Shown: positions 50,616-59,488 of the stretch, piece after piece
Layout: each line of letters begins with the position of its first letter
Position numbering within the stretch: position 1 is the stretch's first letter
From: Haloferax massiliensis
GTDB lineage: Archaea > Halobacteriota > Halobacteria > Halobacteriales > Haloferacaceae
Direction of reading: 5' to 3'
Assembly: GCF_001368915.1 (NCBI RefSeq)
Contig: NZ_CSTE01000002.1
Location: forward strand, 1,248,497 to 1,312,496
DNA: 64,000 bases
Translations under genes and position numbers: made by a program
The notes under the pieces: model-generated
Told to the model about the DNA's origin: nothing
Database searches by the model: none
The model's input: only the letters and a program-made list of their open reading frames with translations

Positions 50616-51674
50616 TCAGAAGAAGCCGTAGTCGTCGCGCTCGGTCTCGTAGACCGACACGTACTGCTCGATGACCCGCCGGAAGTCGTAGGCGGCGAAG
50701 TCGTCGTCGACCGTCTCGTGGTCGTACCTGCGGGCGGCGACGATTTCGTCCGCCAGCTCTTGGGGGCTCGTGACGAGCGACCCGCGCTCGCGCCCCTCGA
50801 CGAGTTCGTGGGCCGACGACCGGGCCTGATACTCGACGATGGAGACACAGCCGCAGGCGAGCGCCCACAGCAGGTTCGTCGCGAACGGCTCGACCGTCGC
50901 GGTCTGCGCGAAGACGTGCGCGCCCTTCATGATGGGCACCGCCTCGTCCGCGGGGAGTTCGCCGAGGAACTCGACGCGGTCGTCGATGCGGAGGTCGCGG
51001 GCGGTCTGTTCGGCCGTCGAGCGCTCGGGACCGTCGCCGATGACGACGGCGGACCAGTCCTTGTCGCGGAGCTCCGCGAGCGCGAGGAGGAAGCTCTCGA
51101 CGTTCGCGTGCTCGTCGAGGTCGCGGGCGTACACCACGTCCGCGCGCTCCTCGGCGTCGGCGCTCCGGACGAGGTCCATGCTGATGGGTTCGGGGACGAG
51201 GTGGGTGGAGTCGACCGCCGCGCCGAGTTCGCGGACCTCCGTGCGGACCATCTCCGAGGGGACCAAGACGGCGTTCGGGGCCTTCGCCGCCCGCCGGTAG
51301 GCCCGCGAGCCGCCGCGGTCGTCGCGGGCCCACCAGTCGGCGACGACCGGCGTCCGGAGGAACCGCGCCGCGGTCCTGACCGCCGTGACGTGCGACGGCG
51401 GGTAGCTCGCGACCTGAATCACGTCGGGGGAGACTTCGCGGAGGGCGAAGGGGACGCGGGAGGCGAAGCCGCCGACGGAGGGCGCGTCGGTCACGCGGTG
51501 ATAGGTCACCCCGTCCTGCTTGAACTCGACGACCTCGCCGTCCCACCACCTCGCACAGAGCACCGTGACCTCGTGGTCGCGCTCGGCGAGGAGTTCGGCC
51601 GTCCGTCGGAGCCGTCTGGTCGCTCCCGTCTCCTCGTGGTGCGTCGTGTACATCGAGACGAGCGCGACTCGCAT
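50616..51674 (-). CDS. GT4-type glycosyltransferase (GT-B fold)
   Basis: 352 residues. N-terminal Rossmann half begins MRVALVSMYTTHHEETG with the Gly loop of GT-B enzymes; the C-terminal half has VVIGDGPER, VEFLGELPADE and the donor-sugar motif EPFATNLLWALACGC. Likely transfers a nucleotide-activated sugar to a lipid or glycan on the cytoplasmic side. The ATG at 51674 is preferred; an in-frame codon 24 bases upstream would add MRGVVAAN. Acceptor and donor are unknown. Confidence 0.88.
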   Translation of the reverse strand: MRVALVSMYTTHHEETGATRRLRRTAELLAERDHEVTVLCARWWDGEVVEFKQDGVTYHRVTDAPSVGGFASRVPFALREVSPDVIQVASYPPSHVTAVRTAARFLRTPVVADWWARDDRGGSRAYRRAAKAPNAVLVPSEMVRTEVRELGAAVDSTHLVPEPISMDLVRSADAEERADVVYARDLDEHANVESFLLALAELRDKDWSAVVIGDGPERSTAEQTARDLRIDDRVEFLGELPADEAVPIMKGAHVFAQTATVEPFATNLLWALACGCVSIVEYQARSSAHELVEGRERGSLVTSPQELADEIVAARRYDHETVDDDFAAYDFRRVIEQYVSVYETERDDYGFF

Positions 51675-51779
51675 ATTCGCCGCCACTACGCCGCGCAATA
51701 AAAATCCACAGTTTTCGAGGACGCGACGCGACCGGGAGCCGGAGCGCCGCGGGGGGGAAGCGAGACGCTGCGACGCGCC

Positions 51780-52421
51780 TCAGACCCCGACGACGGGCGC
51801 GAGGAGCGCGCCCGCGGACTCGACGGCGGTGACCGTGTACTCCCAGCTATAGACGTGGTTGAGAAGCAGGTACGTCACGACGCCGAGCGCGAGGGACACG
51901 AGCCACGCGCTCGCCGCGATGCGGCCGACTTTGCGGTGGGGCGTCTCGGTCCGCAGTTCGCGCTCGGAGTGGGTTATCCCGAGGATGAGCGCGTAGAGGA
52001 CGACCGGCACCGAGACGATAGAGAGGATGATGTGAATCGCCAGCATCGCCAGGTACGGGTAGTACGCGAACGCGGGGCCGACGAACTCCTTGGTGCCGCC
52101 GCCGCCGATTTTCGCGAGGTACATCACGAGGAAGACGAGGATGAGGCCGAACGACGTGACCATCGCGGCCGCGTGCTTGCGGACCTCGTTGCGGCGAATC
52201 CAGCGCCAGCCCGCCGCGATGACGAGGACGTTCACCGTGTTCACGACGGCGATGGCGTCCGAGAGGAGGTTCACCTGTGGGAGCGACAGGTCGGGAAAGA
52301 CCCTCCCGGGGACGACGCCGAGGAACGTCCCGATGACGAGGGCGTACCCGACGACCGAGAGGACGGCGGTCGCGGCCGCGGGGTGTTCCTTCAGGGGGTT
52401 GTCTGCGCTCGCAGTTGCCAT
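51780..52421 (-). CDS. DUF420-like multi-pass membrane protein
   Basis: 213 residues with about six hydrophobic segments (near 17-36, 53-70, 83-103, 121-146, 167-186, 196-210). Histidines at membrane borders (NEVRKHAAAMV, AIHIILSIV, GITHSERE) and the overall layout resemble DUF420 proteins, which are associated with respiratory oxidase assembly (CtaM-like) and possibly heme-binding. Function here is inferred from family resemblance only. Confidence 0.8.
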   Translation of the reverse strand: MATASADNPLKEHPAAATAVLSVVGYALVIGTFLGVVPGRVFPDLSLPQVNLLSDAIAVVNTVNVLVIAAGWRWIRRNEVRKHAAAMVTSFGLILVFLVMYLAKIGGGGTKEFVGPAFAYYPYLAMLAIHIILSIVSVPVVLYALILGITHSERELRTETPHRKVGRIAASAWLVSLALGVVTYLLLNHVYSWEYTVTAVESAGALLAPVVGV

Positions 52422-52512
52422 GGCCGGGGGTTGGGAAGACGGCGTATTCCGTCTTCGGGTTCCGGACGGGCTTCGAGGGGCGGACCCCCCGCTCGCGGAG
52501 CGACCGACCGAG

Positions 52513-53559
52513 TCAGATGACGCCCGTGATGGTCGCGGCCTCGATGGCCGCCTCCTCGCTGACGCCGTTGCCGAGAATGGTGTAGCGGTCGCGTATCTCG
52601 TGGGCGGTCGTGAGCGCCTCGATAATCGTCTCGCCGTCGATGCCGAGTTCGTCGGCGGTCGTCGGCGCGCCCATCGTCGACAGGGCGTCGCGGATGTCGG
52701 TCCACTCGCCGCGCGCGCCGCTGTGGAAGTACTCGGTCATGATGGAGCCGACGCCGACCTGGTGGCCGTGGAGGGCGCGGCCGGGGGCGATTCGGTCGAG
52801 CTGGTGCGAAAAGAGATGCTCCGCGCCCGAGGCGGGCCGCGAGGAGCCGGCGATTGACATGGCGACCCCCGAGGAGACGAGCGCCTTCGTCACTATCCAG
52901 GCGGACTCTTCGAGCCCCGGTTTGATGGAGTCGGCGCTGCCGACGAGCATCTCGGCGGTCATCTGCGAGAGCGCGCCCGCGTACTCGGAGTACTCGACGT
53001 TCTTCAGGCGGTGGGCGAGCTCCCAGTCTTTGACCGCGGTGTAGTTCGAGATGATGTCGGCGCAGCCGGCGGTCGTGAGCTCCCACGGGGCCTCCGCGAG
53101 CAGTTCCGTGTCGGCGACGACCGCGAGCGGCGGGTCCGCGGCGACCGAGTGGCGGGTGTCGCCCTCGGGTATCGACGACCGCCCGGAGACGATGCCGTCG
53201 TGGCTCGCCGCCGTCGGGACCGAGATGAAGCCGCAGTCGAGGCGGTCGGAGGCCATCTTCGCCACGTCGATGGGCTTGCCGCCGCCGAGGGCGATGAGGT
53301 AGCCCGCGTCGGCCTCGCGGGCCGCGTCGACGACGCGCTCGACCGACTCGAAGCTCGCGCGGTCGAGGGAGACCGAGGAGATACCGTCGAACTGCTCGCG
53401 GACCCGGTCGCCGGCGATTCGGTCGGGCGACGGACTCGTGACGAGAAACGGGTCGCCAGAGAGGTACAGCTCGTCGACCGCGGCCGAGAGGTCGTCAAGC
53501 ACGCCGTGGCCCTGAAGCACGTTCCTCGGGAGCTTAATCCACGTCGATTTATCGAACAT
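52513..53559 (-). CDS. egsA: sn-Glycerol-1-phosphate dehydrogenase
   Basis: 348 residues. Reduces dihydroxyacetone phosphate to sn-glycerol-1-phosphate, the step that fixes the stereochemistry of archaeal membrane lipids. NAD(P)-binding GGGKPIDVAKM, PTAASHDGIVSG, and zinc ligands in AGCADIISNY, GAEHLFSHQLD and LHGHQVGVG. I start at MFDKSTWIKLPRN, which matches the family's N-terminus; an in-frame ATG nine codons upstream is possible. Confidence 0.96.
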   Translation of the reverse strand: MFDKSTWIKLPRNVLQGHGVLDDLSAAVDELYLSGDPFLVTSPSPDRIAGDRVREQFDGISSVSLDRASFESVERVVDAAREADAGYLIALGGGKPIDVAKMASDRLDCGFISVPTAASHDGIVSGRSSIPEGDTRHSVAADPPLAVVADTELLAEAPWELTTAGCADIISNYTAVKDWELAHRLKNVEYSEYAGALSQMTAEMLVGSADSIKPGLEESAWIVTKALVSSGVAMSIAGSSRPASGAEHLFSHQLDRIAPGRALHGHQVGVGSIMTEYFHSGARGEWTDIRDALSTMGAPTTADELGIDGETIIEALTTAHEIRDRYTILGNGVSEEAAIEAATITGVI

Positions 53560-53759
53560 ACCCGGAAATCGGCCACGGCGGTTCATAGTGTTTCTCGTCT
53601 CGGCGGACGAAACTGAACCGTCTCGCCCGCCACGACGGGGATGCTGTGCGGCGGTTTCGGAACCCAGTGAGACAGTATCTCAACGTATCGAACCGTAGTT
53701 TGATTTATCACATTCCGGCCCGCACAAAAGGTGCCCGAAGGCGTTCGGGTAGGAAATCC

Positions 53760-54632
53760 ATGGCACACAGACGGCAGTTTCTCGCGACGACAGCAGCAGC
53801 GCTCTCCGGACTCGCGGTCGTCGGAAGCGGCCCCGCGGCCGCCGCGTCGGTCCCCCACGTCTCGACGCGCGACCACTTCGACGACGACGGCTCGCTCGCG
53901 TCCGGCCACGCCGCCCGCGGCTACGACACCTCCGGCGACGTGCCCGGTGTCGACGCCGGGTGCGCCGCAGACCTGACCGTGTTCGTCCACGGCTGGGACA
54001 AGGACGGCGACGACCCCGAGGCGGCCGCCCTCGACAAGATAGCGTTGGCCGACGCCGAACTCGCCGACGCCGGCTACGGCGGGACGCTCGTCGGCTACAC
54101 GTGGGACAACGGCAAGGGCGGTGGCCTGGACTTCGGCTGGGGCGAATCGCAGGACATCGCCCAAGGGAACGGCCGCAAGCTCGCGCAGTTCGCCGTCGAC
54201 CTCAAGGCGGCCTGCCCGGACGCGACCCTCCGGTTCGCCAGCCACTCGCTCGGCGCGCAGGTGGTCTTCAGCGCGCTCCGCAGCCTCGACGGCCGAAGCG
54301 ACTGGACCGACCCGGGCTACGAGGTGGCCACCGTTCACTCGTTCGGGGCCGCGACCGACAACGAGGTCCCCGGTGAGGAAGAGGGACGCGCGACCTACGA
54401 GGCCATCCGCGACCGGACCGGCCGCGTTCACAACTACTACAACGAGGCCGACGACGTGCTCCAGTGGGTGTACAACGCCATCGAGTTCGATCAGGCGCTC
54501 GGCGAGACGGGACTCGAAGACGGCGACACGCCGCCGGCGAACTACACCGACCACGACGTGGAGGGGCAGGTCGGCGACGACCACAGCAACTACCTGAACA
54601 CGATTGCCGACGACATCGTCGGCGACATGTAG
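53760..54632 (+). CDS. Tat-exported alpha/beta hydrolase (lipase-like)
   Basis: 290 residues. A Tat signal (AHRRQFLATTAAALSGLAVV) is followed by a mature hydrolase domain: TVFVHGWDKDG (oxyanion region), nucleophile elbow SHSLGA (Ser163), and ATDNEVPGEE/NEADDVLQW segments that may hold the acid; a histidine is available in DDHSNY. Likely an extracellular esterase/lipase of halophilic type. The ATG is the first codon that gives the Tat signal at the N-terminus. Confidence 0.88.
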   Translation: MAHRRQFLATTAAALSGLAVVGSGPAAAASVPHVSTRDHFDDDGSLASGHAARGYDTSGDVPGVDAGCAADLTVFVHGWDKDGDDPEAAALDKIALADAELADAGYGGTLVGYTWDNGKGGGLDFGWGESQDIAQGNGRKLAQFAVDLKAACPDATLRFASHSLGAQVVFSALRSLDGRSDWTDPGYEVATVHSFGAATDNEVPGEEEGRATYEAIRDRTGRVHNYYNEADDVLQWVYNAIEFDQALGETGLEDGDTPPANYTDHDVEGQVGDDHSNYLNTIADDIVGDM

Positions 54633-54647
54633 CGACTCAGAAACTCA

Positions 54648-54653
54648 TTTTTT
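54648..54653. terminator. T6 tract between convergent genes
   Basis: ctcattttttcg sits 15 bases after the stop of the Tat hydrolase and directly before the stop of the LysE gene on the other strand. It can end plus-strand transcription. Confidence 0.5.
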
Positions 54654-54659
54654 CGTGCG

Positions 54660-55343
54660 TCAGAGCACGAGCGACCGCACCGCGTCCCAGATGAAGACGA
54701 CGCCGAAGCCCCCGAGGACGACGGCGCTGACGGCGGCGACGGCCGGCGCGAAGGAGTCGACGCGCTGTTCGGCCGCGACGAGCGCCGCGGGGAAGCCGGT
54801 CACCCAGACCGCGATGCCGCCGAAGAAGCCGAGGATGAGCGCCGGGCTTCCCGTCTCCACGACGAGGAGGTTCGCCAGCGACGCCCCGAGATACGGCGTG
54901 TGGGCGAGCACGTCGACGGTCCCGGTCTCCAGCAGGCCGACGCCGATGGTGAGCCAGAACAGAATCTGGTAGGGGTTCGTCAGCGCGAGCACGAACGCCT
55001 TCGTGAAGCCGGCGCTGTCCTCGTCGGGGTCGGCGGCCTCGCGGAACGTGGTGTCCATCTCCTGTGCCGCGCCGTAGGCGAAGTAGAGCATGAGGACGCC
55101 GCCCGCGCCGACCATGACGGCCTGCACCGTCGGGAACTGCTTGACGAACGCGACGAGGCCGAGCGCCGCGAGGACGAAGAAGAGCGCGTCGGCGCTCATC
55201 GCGCCGAGGCCGGCGCGAGCGCCCGCGGTCCACCCGCGGATGACGCTCTCCTCGGCGATGACGGCGTTCATCGGGCCGGGCGGCGCGGCGAGCGCCAGGC
55301 CGAACACCAACCCGGCACCCAGGGACGGCAGAAGGGTAGACAT
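54660..55343 (-). CDS. LysE-family amino acid/metabolite exporter
   Basis: 227 residues, about six membrane helices. The N-terminal AAPPGPMNAVIAEE segment is the family's conserved PGP motif; RAGLGAMSADALFF and ALTNPYQILFW are further LysE landmarks. It exports amino acids or related small molecules; substrate cannot be read from sequence. Single gene. Confidence 0.9.
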   Translation of the reverse strand: MSTLLPSLGAGLVFGLALAAPPGPMNAVIAEESVIRGWTAGARAGLGAMSADALFFVLAALGLVAFVKQFPTVQAVMVGAGGVLMLYFAYGAAQEMDTTFREAADPDEDSAGFTKAFVLALTNPYQILFWLTIGVGLLETGTVDVLAHTPYLGASLANLLVVETGSPALILGFFGGIAVWVTGFPAALVAAEQRVDSFAPAVAAVSAVVLGGFGVVFIWDAVRSLVL

Positions 55344-55421
55344 GGCTCTCTCTTGGGCGCGATGCCGTGAAAAATGGCGCGGAAGCGACGGCGTGGGGGA
55401 GTAGACCGCCCAGAGGCCGCG

Positions 55422-56123
55422 TCAGAACAGCCCGAGGACCGCGTCGCTGACAGCGCCGACGAGCGTCTCCCAGACCGAAAAGTCGGTGGCGATGTAGAGG
55501 AGGGTGTCGGCGGCGAAGAAGGCGAACAGGGCGGCCGCCCCGAGGTACGCTTTTCGCGTGTCGAACCGGCCCGAAAAGCGGTGGAAGAAGTACGCGTTGG
55601 CGATGCTCACCGGGATGATGGCGAGCATCTCGCCCGCCCAGATGGCCGAGGTCGCGCCGTACTGCACGGCCAGCCCGATGGTGACGAGCTGGGTCTTGTC
55701 GCCGAACTCGCCCACGGCCATCATGGCGAAGATGGGCAGGAAGCCGCCGAAGCCCTGCGTCGACAGTTCGCGGCCGAGCACGGTCGGCGCGTCGTCGAAC
55801 GCGGAGACGCCGCCGTCGGTGGTCGCGGCCTCGCTCCCCGCGGCCGCGTCGGGCGCAGATCGGTAGAGCAACACCGCGAACGTGGCGAACAGGACGGCCG
55901 TGATGGCGTCGAGCGCGGCCGGCGGGAGCGCGCTCTTGAGCGCCTGCCCGAGCACGATTTCGAGGGCCGTCCAGATGGCGAACGCCGAGCCCGCGGCCGC
56001 GACGACGACCTTCGGGTCGAAGCGGGTCGACAGGCCCGCGATGATGAACTGGACCTTCTCGCCCGGCAGGACCGCGAGTTGGGAGACGAGGGCGACGACG
56101 AGAATCTCCCACCAGCCGGTCAC
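55422..56123 (-). CDS. GDT1/UPF0016-family cation transporter
   Basis: 233 residues, two three-helix halves as in the TMEM165/GDT1 family of Mn2+/Ca2+ exporters. The second half has the signature EFGDKTQL (139-146); in the first half the signature is degenerate (VLPGEKVQF, 18-26), with Glu22/Lys23 retained but the first acidic residue gone. It overlaps sirR by 4 bases, strongly suggesting that the regulator controls a metal (probably Mn2+) exporter. Confidence 0.88.
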   Translation of the reverse strand: MTGWWEILVVALVSQLAVLPGEKVQFIIAGLSTRFDPKVVVAAAGSAFAIWTALEIVLGQALKSALPPAALDAITAVLFATFAVLLYRSAPDAAAGSEAATTDGGVSAFDDAPTVLGRELSTQGFGGFLPIFAMMAVGEFGDKTQLVTIGLAVQYGATSAIWAGEMLAIIPVSIANAYFFHRFSGRFDTRKAYLGAAALFAFFAADTLLYIATDFSVWETLVGAVSDAVLGLF

Positions 56124-56815
56124 GCGGGCGACACCTCCTCGTTACTCGGCTCGTCGGGCGGTCGGACGCGAATCGTTCGGGCCACCGACTCCGGGAGGCT
56201 CTGCTCGCGGCCGCCGTCGCCGACGCGCACGGTCACCATCCCGAACGGGGCGACGTCGGTCACCTCGATGGTCGTGCCGGGCGTGACGCCCGCCTCGGAG
56301 AGATACTCCAACTCCGCGGGGTCGCGGTCGCTGACGCGGGCGACGACGAGGCGGTCGCCCACCTCGCAGTCCGACAGCGCCGACAGCTCCGAGGAGTCCG
56401 GCGGCGTGAGGTCGGCGCTCGGGATGGGGTCGCCGTGGGGGTCGACCTCCGGCTCGCCGAGGGCGGCCGCGACCCGCTTTTCGAACTCCTCGCTGATGTG
56501 GTGTTCGAGCGCGTCGGCCTCGTCGTGGACCTCGCTCCACGAGTAGTCGAGGTGTTCCGTGAGGTACGCCTCAAGGAGGCGGTGGTGTCGGAGCACTTCG
56601 AGCGCGACGGTCTCGCCCTCGGTGGTCAGCTCGACGCCCTTGTACTTCTCGCGGTCGACCAGCCCGCGCTCTTCGAGCTTGCCGACCATGCTCGTCACGG
56701 TCGGCGGCGTCTTTCCGAGATACTCCGCGATGTCGGAGGTCGAAACCGGCGGTCCCTGCTCCATCTGGAGCGTGTAGATTGCCTTCAGATAGTCCTCCAT
56801 CACGTCGCTCAACAT
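56120..56815 (-). CDS. sirR: DtxR-family metalloregulator SirR
   Basis: 231 residues. Winged helix (MEDYLKAIYTLQMEQGPP, TPPTVTSMVGKLEERGL), metal-sensing dimer domain (HHRLLEAYLTEHLDY, DEADALEHHISEEF) and a C-terminal FeoA/SH3-like domain (LSDCEVGDRLVVARV, GTTIEVTDVAPFGMVTV). The family represses metal uptake or activates efflux when Mn2+/Fe2+ is bound. Four-base overlap with the downstream GDT1 gene. In contrast to the DtxR protein at 14582 it has the FeoA domain and no cysteine tail. Confidence 0.92.
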   Translation of the reverse strand: MLSDVMEDYLKAIYTLQMEQGPPVSTSDIAEYLGKTPPTVTSMVGKLEERGLVDREKYKGVELTTEGETVALEVLRHHRLLEAYLTEHLDYSWSEVHDEADALEHHISEEFEKRVAAALGEPEVDPHGDPIPSADLTPPDSSELSALSDCEVGDRLVVARVSDRDPAELEYLSEAGVTPGTTIEVTDVAPFGMVTVRVGDGGREQSLPESVARTIRVRPPDEPSNEEVSPA

Positions 56816-56899
56816 ACCACGGATTAGATGCGTCTAAAGGAAAAGTCTGATGGAGGTAACGTGGACGTTCGAACGGGGAACCAGTCGGCCGACGCGGGC

Positions 56900-58069
56900 T
56901 CAGACGCCCTGTCCCATCAGGTGGCTGCGGAGGATGTCGGCGTTCTTCGTCCCGGACTCGGTGTTGACGACGACGACCGTGTCGTCCTCGTCGAACTCGT
57001 CGGCGAGTTCCCACGCGCCGGCGAGCGCGACGCCGCCCGCGGGGCCGACCTCGACGCCGGCGGTCTGGGCGGCGGTGACGGCGGATTCGAGCGCGTCGTC
57101 GTCGCTGACGGCGACGGCCGCGCCGCCGGACTCGCGGACGGCGCGGAGCGCGAGCGACCCGCCGGCGGGGTCGGGAATCTCCAGTTCGCCGACGATGGTG
57201 TCCGGCTGGTTCCACGCCTCGTGGGCGTCGCTGTCGGCCTCCCACGCGGTGGCGACCGGCGAACAGCCGACCGACTGCGCCGCGACGAGCTTGGGAACCG
57301 ACTCGACTAATCCGAGTTCGACGAGGTCGGAAAAGCCCTTGTAGACGCCGTAGGCGAGTTCGCCGGTCGAGACGGGGACGACGACCCAGTCGGGGACCGA
57401 CCAGTCGAGTCGCTCCGCCACCTCGTAGGCGACGGTCTTCGCGCCGTCGTGGCGGTAGGGGGTGTCGAACTCCTGGAGCGTGTACCAGTCGCTTTTGAGC
57501 TGTTCGTGGAGCGCCGAGAGCGCGTCGGGGTAGCGCCCGCCGACGACCTTCATCTGGCCGCCGTGGACGTTCACCATGGCCTTGTTCGGGAACGGCGTCC
57601 GCGAGGGGACGAAGCCGTAGGAGCGGGCGTCCACGAGGCCCGCGTAGGAGGCCGCCGACTGCGCGCCGTTGCCGGGCGAGGCGTGCGCGACGACCTCGGC
57701 GTCGGCCTCGCGCGCCGCGGTGACGGCGAGCGAGAAGCCGCGGTCGAGGAACGTCCCGGTCGGGTTGCGACCCTCGTCTTTGATGAGAAGCGACCCGACT
57801 TCCGCCTCCTCGCCGAGCGCGTCGGCCGAGACGAGCGGCGTCGCGCCCTCATTGGCCGTCACCGGCTCCGCGAAGGGGAGCAGTTCGCGGTAGCGCCACA
57901 TCGTGTCGAAGGGGCGCTCGGCGAGCGTCTCGGCGTCCCACTCGACCGCGTCGAGGTCGTAGGCGGGGTCGAGCGGCGCGTCGGCGTCGCTCGCGCCGGT
58001 CGCGTCCGCGTCGTACTCGTCGCCGGTCTCGGTGCACACCAGCCCGGAGAAGCTGTCGGACGTCTGCAT
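56900..58069 (-). CDS. Threonine synthase-like protein lacking the PLP lysine
   Basis: 389 residues of the fold-type II PLP family, closest in pattern to archaeal threonine synthase (MWRYRELLPF, NEGATPLV, LLIKDEGRNPTG, ASPGNGAQSAASYAG). The residue that should be the Schiff-base lysine (NPTGTFxDRG) is Leu108 (codon CTC at 57746-57748), and the phosphate-binding glycine loop reads PVSTGELAYG instead of the usual GNxGN-type motif. The remaining fold is intact and in frame, so it is probably a pseudo-enzyme or has another function rather than a dead gene. Confidence 0.85.
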   Translation of the reverse strand: MQTSDSFSGLVCTETGDEYDADATGASDADAPLDPAYDLDAVEWDAETLAERPFDTMWRYRELLPFAEPVTANEGATPLVSADALGEEAEVGSLLIKDEGRNPTGTFLDRGFSLAVTAAREADAEVVAHASPGNGAQSAASYAGLVDARSYGFVPSRTPFPNKAMVNVHGGQMKVVGGRYPDALSALHEQLKSDWYTLQEFDTPYRHDGAKTVAYEVAERLDWSVPDWVVVPVSTGELAYGVYKGFSDLVELGLVESVPKLVAAQSVGCSPVATAWEADSDAHEAWNQPDTIVGELEIPDPAGGSLALRAVRESGGAAVAVSDDDALESAVTAAQTAGVEVGPAGGVALAGAWELADEFDEDDTVVVVNTESGTKNADILRSHLMGQGV

Positions 58070-58163
58070 GGCCGGGGGTTACGGGGGGAGGGACTAAGCC
58101 CTTCCCGTCGGTCGATGGCCGCCACCCGTAGCGGCTTTGTGTCGCCCGTCCGAGAGACGAGGT

Positions 58164-59441
58164 ATGGACGATAGCCACATCGCGGTCGTCGGCGCGGGCC
58201 TCGCGGGCCTCGTCGCCGCGCGACACCTCGCCGCCGACGGGGCCGACGTGACCGTCGTGGAGCGGCGCGACGGCGTCGGCGGGCGGGTCCGAACCCGGAC
58301 GAAAGACGGCTTCACGCTCGACCGCGGGTTTCAGGTCCTCTTCACCGACTACCCCGCCGTCCGGCGGGAACTCGACCTCGACGCGCTGGACCTCCGGCGG
58401 TTCACGCCCGGCGCGACCATCTGCCGGCCGAGCCGACGGGCGGTGCTGTCGGACCCCCTCCGCGACATCGGCGGCCTGTTCGAGTCTGTCCGCAACCCCG
58501 AGGTGACGACGAGCGACAAGCTCCGGACGCTGGCGCTCAGACAGGACGTGAGCACCCGCGGCGAGGCGGACATCTTCGCCTCGGCGGACCGGAGCATCCG
58601 GTCGTACCTCCGCGACTGGGGCTTTTCGGAGGACTACATCGAGCACTTCGTCGCGCCCTTCTACGGCGGCATCACGCTCGACCGCTCGCTCTCGTCGTCG
58701 AAGCGGGTGTTCGAGTACACCTTCAAGATGCTCTCGACGGGGAGCACCGCGGTCCCCGCGGCGGGCATGCGGGCGGTCCCCGAGCAACTCGCCGACGCCG
58801 CCCGCGACGAGGGCGCGACCCTCCGCCTCGGCGAGCGCGTCGAGTCGGTCCAGTCCGACGGCGACGGCGCGGTCGTCACCACCGGCGACGAATCGCTCGA
58901 AGCCGACGCGGTCGTCGTCGCCACCGACCCCAAGGAGGCGCGCCGGCTGACGGGCGTCGGGTCCATCCCGACCGAGGCCCACGGCTGTGTCACCCAGTAC
59001 TACACGCTCCCGAGCGGGAGCGGCCTCGACGCGGGCAAGCGCATCATGCTCAACGCGCCGAGCCCCGACCCCAACACGGTCGTCCCGCTGTCGACCGTCG
59101 CGCCGGAGTACGCCCCGCCGGGGACGGAACTCCTGAACGCCACGTTCCTCGGCGCGGCCGCACAGGACGAGTCCGAAGAGGAACTGTTCGAGAAGACCCG
59201 CCGGACGCTCGAAGCGTGGTACCCAGAGCGCTACTTCGACGACCTCGAACTGCTCCACACCGACTACATCTCCTTCGCGCAGTTCGCGCAACCGCCGGGC
59301 GTCCACGAGTCCCTGCCCGACGCCCGCGACGCGCCCGGCCGGACGTACCTCGCCGGCGACTACACCGCGTGGTCGTCGATTCAGGGCGCGATGCGGAGCG
59401 GGAAAGAGGCGGCCGACGCCGTCCGCGACGACCTCTCGTAA
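58164..59441 (+). CDS. FAD-dependent amine oxidase/phytoene-desaturase-like oxidoreductase
   Basis: 425 residues. The dinucleotide motif VVGAGLAGLVAARHLA plus ERRDGVGGRVRT binds FAD; the C-terminal YLAGDYTAWSSIQGAMRSG is the second FAD motif. The pattern suits flavin monoamine oxidases and carotenoid desaturase relatives. Starts at the ATG giving MDDSHIAVVGAG. The substrate is unknown; a role in carotenoid or isoprenoid metabolism is one possibility. Confidence 0.9.
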   Translation: MDDSHIAVVGAGLAGLVAARHLAADGADVTVVERRDGVGGRVRTRTKDGFTLDRGFQVLFTDYPAVRRELDLDALDLRRFTPGATICRPSRRAVLSDPLRDIGGLFESVRNPEVTTSDKLRTLALRQDVSTRGEADIFASADRSIRSYLRDWGFSEDYIEHFVAPFYGGITLDRSLSSSKRVFEYTFKMLSTGSTAVPAAGMRAVPEQLADAARDEGATLRLGERVESVQSDGDGAVVTTGDESLEADAVVVATDPKEARRLTGVGSIPTEAHGCVTQYYTLPSGSGLDAGKRIMLNAPSPDPNTVVPLSTVAPEYAPPGTELLNATFLGAAAQDESEEELFEKTRRTLEAWYPERYFDDLELLHTDYISFAQFAQPPGVHESLPDARDAPGRTYLAGDYTAWSSIQGAMRSGKEAADAVRDDLS

Positions 59442-59488
59442 CTGCGCGCTTCGCCGACGTTTTTCCACTCGCCGCCCGCCTCGGCTCC

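Noticed and set aside
50482-51549. Arg-rich open frame overlapping the glycosyltransferase gene on the same strand
   Set aside because: It is a frame-shifted shadow of the glycosyltransferase with low-complexity Arg/Gly/Pro composition and no motif.
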